A DNA stretch of 64,000 nt from Lepas anatifera (Eukaryota > Arthropoda > Thecostraca > Lepadidae): NCBI GenBank assembly GCA_034440635.1, contig JAOTON010001526.1:4225001-4289000 (forward strand). Direction: 5' to 3'. Below are positions 58,857 through 64,000 of the stretch, one piece after another; positions within the stretch are counted from its first letter, which is position 1; every line of letters starts with the position of its first letter. The translations under genes and the position numbers were made by a program. Below the pieces are notes generated by a model, which saw only the letters and a list, made by a program, of their open reading frames with translations, made no database searches and had not been told where the DNA came from.

Positions 58857-60626
58857 TTAAACCCTCGCCCCAATGGGGGTGTTTGAACACCCCCTCGGGG
58901 TTTTCCGGCGACACAAAAACGCTGGGGCTCCGCGCCGCCGTACTTGGCACACCTTATCCTTGGTCCATTTCGCAATTTTTACCAAACTTTTAAGGTTGGG
59001 TCATTTCAGGTTAGGTCACCATTACAGATCAAGTGACCTCACCCCAAAAACTGGTTAAAGGGAGATACGCGAAAACAAATTTATTGGCTAGATCAAAATC
59101 TCACAAAAAGTTGTTTCAGAAGTCCTATTCTCATTTTTGCGAATTCGGCCTGCAAATGCCTTGAAATTGCTCTCAAATTCAAAATTTCTAGACGACTTCA
59201 CCGGTACACCTCTAATCGATGTAAATGACGTACTCCCGGCTAAGGCTATCAAATTCTCTAAAAAAAACCAGTCCCATTTTTCCTAAACAGTGACTTGAAA
59301 GTTTAAAACTATTAAATAAGAAAATTATTTTAAAAGCTACAGCCAAAAATAACAGTAAAAAAATATAAGACTTTTAAGAAATCACAATTAACCAATCAGA
59401 AGGTACAGCCACCTCATAGGGGGTACACGTAACCTTTCTGACGCAAAAGTTTTGTCATCCTGGGGCTGAAGCAGAAAACGACTCAAGACCTGAGGTAGGA
59501 AACGGCTGAAGCCTTGAGTAATTATGTTTTTTCCGTTCCTAGGGCAAACTAATTCATTTTGTATTTTTTAAGGGCTTTGTAAAATTAATTCAAATACAAA
59601 TACAGGAGATCATACATTTTTATTACACAAAAACATTACTTTTCAACTTTAAATCGTTTTCGAAAAGTAAGTGATGGATGAAGGTTTCAGCATTTTATCG
59701 GAATTGTTAACCTATTTCGATGATAAGTGAGTGGCCTCCCAAAATTTTGCCGAAAATGCAAAAATAATTGACAGTTTCGTAATCAGGATTTTTCAAATAG
59801 TAAGAAACCACAATAATAATTTTTCGAGTATTTCTCTTTAAGATGGCATACGTAAAAAGTGTGAATCTATCGAATTTAACTTATACCACATAATGGGCTC
59901 ACCGAGTATTACAACACATATTCTGGGATTTTTCCTATCGATCAACTTAGGTCAGGTGCGGATCATGACCTCACCATTGGAAATGCAGAGGGAAAACAGG
60001 AATTGGGCTTTATTTGTGTAGGTACAGCTGCGAATACCTTCATATTTTACAAATCTGAGTATCCTGGGCTCTCTTCTAGGTGCATACTGCAATTTTTACC
60101 TTTGACCTCTGAGAGGTCATCTGGGCTACTGAAACATATTTTCAGACTTGGGTCAATAACTGTGCAGGAAATGACGATAAACCGTTTATTTTCACACCGC
60201 TACGTTTGGATTGTTATTGCAAGTCGGTTGATGTCCATATTGACTATGCTAGATCAGGCAATGACCTTGACCTGACCTCAGGTTAGGTTATTTTTGCGCT
60301 CTGACCTAGTATAAACATAGTCTACATCTTTCGATTTGCTGTAACGAGAGAAAGTGAATGGTGCCTGAACAATGATTCTAATTCAACTCTGTCAGACGCT
60401 AGAGCCCCGAAACTCTTCTCTAACATGCCACCTTCTTTGACCTGTCATGACCTCAATATTGACATGAGCCCAAAAGTGACTGATTTAGTTTCGTCCTGAA
60501 TTTGTATGAACTATCCACCAGTATTCGTATTTTTTGCTATCCTGCATAGGAGCCGAGTTCGTTCGGGTGTTTGAACCCCCCCTCTAGGGCGAAGGTGACT
60601 CGGAGTCCCACCGGGGGTGGGTGTTA
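58857..60626 (+). mobile_element. Family A TTAA element split by MITE-B (right arm)
   Basis: Left end TTAAACCCTCGCCCC with hairpin GGGGGTGTTTGAACACCCCC (58875-58894); right end GGGTGGGTGTTAG. MITE-B lies at 59055-59840. Confidence 0.7.
59055..59840 (-). mobile_element. MITE-B copy without SINE
   Basis: Left end TTAAAGGGAGATACGCGAAA, right end CGAGTATTTCTCTTTA. It is the inverted partner of 55066-56047 and has the empty SINE site. Confidence 0.75.
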
Positions 60627-61219
60627 GCAATTCCAGATCACCATTCATGTTCTGCAGGAATCGGGAGCTCCTTCGTTTGATAGTAATCATATTCAAACGT
60701 GGCAAAATGCATCAGTGAATAGACGAGCTCCAACTTCGTCAACTTCATTCTCACTAGTGCTGGAACACGGGCGGCAATGATCCCAATTGAAAATTCAGTT
60801 ATCACCTAAAAAAACGCAGTTAAGTTTTAATTCAAGCAAACCAGAATATCTACAGACCACAGTGATCAGATTAAATAGTTACAACCGGTACAAAATACCA
60901 ATTTCTCACATTCCCACTTAACTAAATCGACAGCACATCAACGCATGTCTAATAGCGCGCTAGCAAATCAACCGAGGATCGCTTGGGGCCTTTGCTGCGA
61001 TGTGAAATCTCGCAGTTTTATATTACTTTTGTCAATAAAAGTTGACAAGGTGCATGCTGGTCTGTCTCCTCGAACCCTGGATGTAAAATACATTTAGATT
61101 ATAGATTTGGGCACAACCCTCATCACAATCAGGTAAGTCAAGTCACAAATTCTCAGGCATAGTCTAGCCAGACGTCGAATTCGAAGTCCGGCTACACTAT
61201 GTATGTACACAATGTGGAG

Positions 61220-62647
61220 GCTTTTGTATAACAGTGGTTGACAGATATTAACACTTAAACCAACACAGCAGGCAGATGAACGCGTTTCGAAAAAATTGTC
61301 TTTTTCAGCATCTATGGTAGGAGGGATAAGGAACCCGTCATTAAGACATTCAGCAGTTTCATCGTTTGGATTTTTGTGCAAAATTATCGTGCGATAGAAA
61401 TATAAAGGCACCGTTTTTGAGGATATTCCAATAATGCTTCTTGAATTATTCTAAAATGTATACAGCAAGCTTCGATATGAGACAATCTAGCCTTATCACT
61501 GTTTTAAATAATGTTCTATTTTTATTTTATCATCATTATTGTTTTTGTTATTATTATATAAAACTTTTTTCTCTCTTTGCTTAACCAACTCCTAATACAG
61601 CCGAGATTTTGCCATTTCATGAAGCCTGGCCTAAGATTAAAAGTATCATTTTTAGCTATATGTGCTGCTTTGCTTTCCTATTATCTTTGTTTTTAAACTG
61701 CTATAATTTTAGTCTATCCAGTTTGGTAGATGATTTGTTTCATGGAATGTATGACAAATGCACTGAATTGAGTTGTTTCGAAGGTCTCTTCTATGTTCTT
61801 TTAATCTTGTTATTAGACCCGTCCTGTTTCACCTATATACGATTTCGTACGACCCGCACGGCACCTGGTAACTAACTTTTTGGTTCTGAGTCATCTGATC
61901 TTTCTTTTTGCTAAGATGCTACTAAGTTTTTAAGGTAAAACTTAGTTTTTAAGGTAAAAAACTTAGTAGCATCTTGGCGAAAGAAAGATCAGATGACTCA
62001 GAACCAAAAAGTAGTGTACCAGGTGCCGTGGGGTCGTGTACGAAATCGTATATAGGTGAAACAGGACGGGGTCTAAAAACAAGATTAAAGACATGAGAGA
62101 CCTTCGAAACAACTCGGAATTCAGTGCATTTGTCATACATTCCATGAAACAATCATCTACCAAACTGGGATAGAGCTAAAATTATAGCAGTTTGTAAAAC
62201 AAGATAATAGGAAGCTACGAAGCAGCACATATAGCTAAAATGATACTTTTAATCTTAGGCCGGCTTCTGAAATGGGCAAAATCTGCGGCTGTATTAGGAG
62301 TTGGTTAAGCAAAAGAGAGAGAAAAAGTTTTATATAATAATAACAAAAACAATAATGATGATAAAATAAAAATAGAACATTATTTAAAACAGTGATAAGG
62401 CTAGATTGTCTCATATCGAAGCTTGCTTGTATACATTTTAGAATAGTTCAAGAAGCATTATTGGAATATCCTCAAAAACGGTGCCTTTATATTTCTATCG
62501 CACGATAATTTTGCACAAAAATCCAAACGATGAAACTGCTGAATGTCTTAATGACGGGTTCCTTATCCCTCCTACCATAGATGCCGAAAAAGACAATTTT
62601 TGTCGAAACGCGTTCATCTGCCTGCTGTGTTGGTTTAAGTGTTAATA
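61220..62647. mobile_element. Inverted pair of Penelope-like element 3' fragments with 9-bp target duplication
   Basis: About 1.43 kb, itself an inverted repeat centred near 61,940; the ends both carry AACACTTAAACCAACACAGC in opposite orientation. Exact AATGTGGAG lies at 61211-61219 and 62648-62656. The plus half (62000-62230) encodes KSYIGETGRGLKTRL, the GIY-YIG endonuclease signature of Penelope-like elements, and in a shifted frame NWDRAKIIAV. The minus half repeats it. Both halves are 5'-truncated and frameshifted. Penelope-like elements are known for inverted and tandem arrangements. Confidence 0.75.
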
Positions 62648-63305
62648 AATGTGGAGACTGTCACCGTACATTGCTTCAGGCTTGGCTCTTGCTTTGGGGG
62701 GCTATGGAGTTCAAGTCTCTCATCTGCCTCTGATCCTATCCTGATTCTCGATGCTCTTATAGCAATATAGTAGAAGCACATTTGGTGAAGGAACAAAATT
62801 GAAAAAAAAACATGTGGGGAAGGAACAAAACTTTTCGGCATTTTGAAGAATGTGTCTGTCATGATGTTGTTGCCTCGGAATTGTTATTGGAAGGAGGACG
62901 GACCTCAGACAGGTGATAATCGGGGGTGGGAGGCGAATTATAATTGGAGATGTTCACTCCAAAAAATTAGAAAAAAACATGTGTTACTACTTCCATGATG
63001 TAACATTATGGTATTTGAATCAGGTCTGCTGCAAACAGGGGTGGACACAGCAACGCCATTTGGGGGAACTCAAGAGAAATCATAAAAACAGAGTGCATTT
63101 TTAAGAAAATCGGCCAAAATTTCGGCATATTGGGGCTATGGGGCCTTGCTCCCCCTCTGCGTCCGCCAGTGGCAGCAAAAAGGAAGACCGGTAAAGGACG
63201 ACCAGCACATTGAACATAACATACAAGCATACAAGTACAATGTCCAGCTCCGTGTGACAGAGAAGGTATACGTCACATTGAGTTTGTGACAGCCAGCATA
63301 CTTGT

Positions 63306-63646
63306 TGCAAGTTGTTTTCAGTTGGACTGTTGGAGTCGGAGTCTCACTAAAGTCATCAAGGGACTTGTCAGGGAGACCCCGACCCCACCACCCGAACGAG
63401 CAACTCCCACAATGAAGGGTCGATTTAGAAGCCAAAGTTTAACGTCCCACAAAGCACAGGGACGGCCGCCCCGCTCAGGTCACCCTCTCACCAGTCAGTT
63501 GCTAGCCGACCTGTACGTCTGGTAAACTATTGAGCGCCGGAGCGTCTCAGGGGAACCGATCCCAAGCCTGGACATGCACAGCCACTGCATGCTTCTGAGC
63601 AGCGGGCCGGAGCCCAACGCTCTACCAACTGAGCTACCGGGGCGGC
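63306..63646 (-). mobile_element. tRNA-derived SINE (family S1), copy 4
   Basis: The most complete copy: head GCCGCCCCGGTAGCTCAGTT, body with GGGACGTTAAACTTTGG and a tail ending at the edge of the palindrome. The next bases (63647-63685, AGCTCAGTTGGTACGCGACT) form a second A-box-like sequence on plus, facing the SINE head. Confidence 0.8.
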
Positions 63647-64000
63647 AGCTCAGTTGGTACGCGACTGACATAGGGTCAAGAGTCAAGGGCCCATTTAAGC
63701 TCACGGCCCCCAGCTCAGCTCAGTGCTTTTAAAACATTGCAGGGACCGCAGTTCAGCACAGGGGCCCCAGAGTAGCTCATAGGCCATCAGGGGTCAGTTC
63801 AGGGGCCCCTGAAACAACTCTGGGGGCGTCAGACTGACTCATATGACCTCAGATAAGCTCAGGGGCCCAGATCAGCTGAAGAGTTTTGCCAGGCAAGCTA
63901 TCGAGGTCATTTGGGCTTTTTTATATTACAGTTGCTTATATCTTTATATCTGTTGCGGGGGTCCACCACAGAAATGTGGGAGAGGGGGCAGTGGCCCCTG
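63647..64000. repeat. GGGGCCC/AGCTCAG-rich degenerate repeat
   Basis: AGCTCA and AGGGGCCC motifs recur at irregular 25-40-bp spacing, similar to 18840-19289. No gene. Near the end ATCCGCC-type MITE sequence is not seen. Confidence 0.45.

Larger units (their letters stand above)
57576..63303. repeat. Right arm of the 10.4-kb imperfect palindrome
   Basis: 5,728 bp. It is collinear with the left arm apart from the Penelope-like insertion (61220-62656) and the two left-arm-specific blocks. The homology stops at 63303, where an S1 SINE begins. Confidence 0.93.

Noticed and set aside
62560..62650. Hammerhead ribozyme at the end of the Penelope-like fragment
   Set aside because: GTCGAAAC is present but I could not find the CTGATGA core or pairing stems.
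52932..63303. Palindrome as a pure sequencing or assembly fold-back
   Set aside because: Arms differ by point changes and by three insertions with target-duplication-like borders; not fully excluded without reads.
63495..63704. Genuine tRNA genes at the S1 SINE heads
   Set aside because: The A box is good, but anticodon and T arms do not pair and the B box is weak; the same head recurs with a common body.

Overview
This window is eukaryotic, non-coding-rich, repeat-dominated DNA from an invertebrate animal. Evidence: LTR, LINE, Penelope-like and hAT-type mobile elements, tRNA-derived SINEs, long (TG)n microsatellites, several minisatellites, splice-like signals, and no bacterial-style gene packing. 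An arthropod (perhaps a crustacean) is my best guess. It rests mainly on remembered resemblance of one decayed gene family to uncharacterised arthropod proteins, so confidence is low. I see no intact host gene, only two candidate host exons on the minus strand (17.65-17.85 kb and 38.62-38.75 kb).

Layout. 0-8.2 kb: inverted copies of a TTAA-flanked repeat full of TGACCT/AGGTCA motifs, then a fragment of a ~1-kb MITE ('MITE-B'). 9-11.2 kb: three short hAT-type MITEs with exact 8-bp target duplications around a Myb/SANT-like coding fragment. 11.7-23 kb: two long (TG)n tracts, MITE-B carrying a tRNA-SINE, two TTAA-flanked elements, a 29/42-bp minisatellite, a Thr-rich candidate exon and a 1.9-kb minisatellite of 30-bp units. 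23.3-25.1 kb: two 5'-truncated LINE 3' ends on the minus strand. 26.37-30.62 kb: a complete Ty3/Gypsy-like LTR retrotransposon with 5-bp target duplications and nearly identical LTRs, but with broken pol. 30.8-35 kb: a decayed uncharacterised repetitive gene, N-terminal half on plus and C-terminal half on minus. 36.7-42.3 kb: a SINE, more TTAA-flanked AGGTCA-rich elements, a candidate secreted-peptide exon and an 18-bp minisatellite. 42.4-42.8 kb: a tandem array of perfect CRE/ATF octamers. 43.9-45.4 kb: GC-rich minisatellites. 46.9-52.8 kb: an inverted-repeat element, a 5'-truncated LINE with a long RT reading frame and a LINE ORF1 remnant. 52.93-63.30 kb: a giant imperfect palindrome. The end is a SINE and a GGGCCC-rich stretch.

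How it fits together. The clearest story is the giant palindrome. Its arms are 4,593 and 5,728 bp around a 51-bp centre. Three indels (a tRNA-Arg-type SINE and a 103-bp block in the left arm, an inverted Penelope-like pair in the right arm) explain almost all of the length difference. Each arm carries the empty site of the other arm's insertion. Order of events: TTAA element, then MITE-B inside it, then inverted duplication, then arm-specific insertions. The LTR element carries a textbook -1 frameshift signal in the gag-pol overlap. All family calls come from reading motifs and from memory; no database search was possible.
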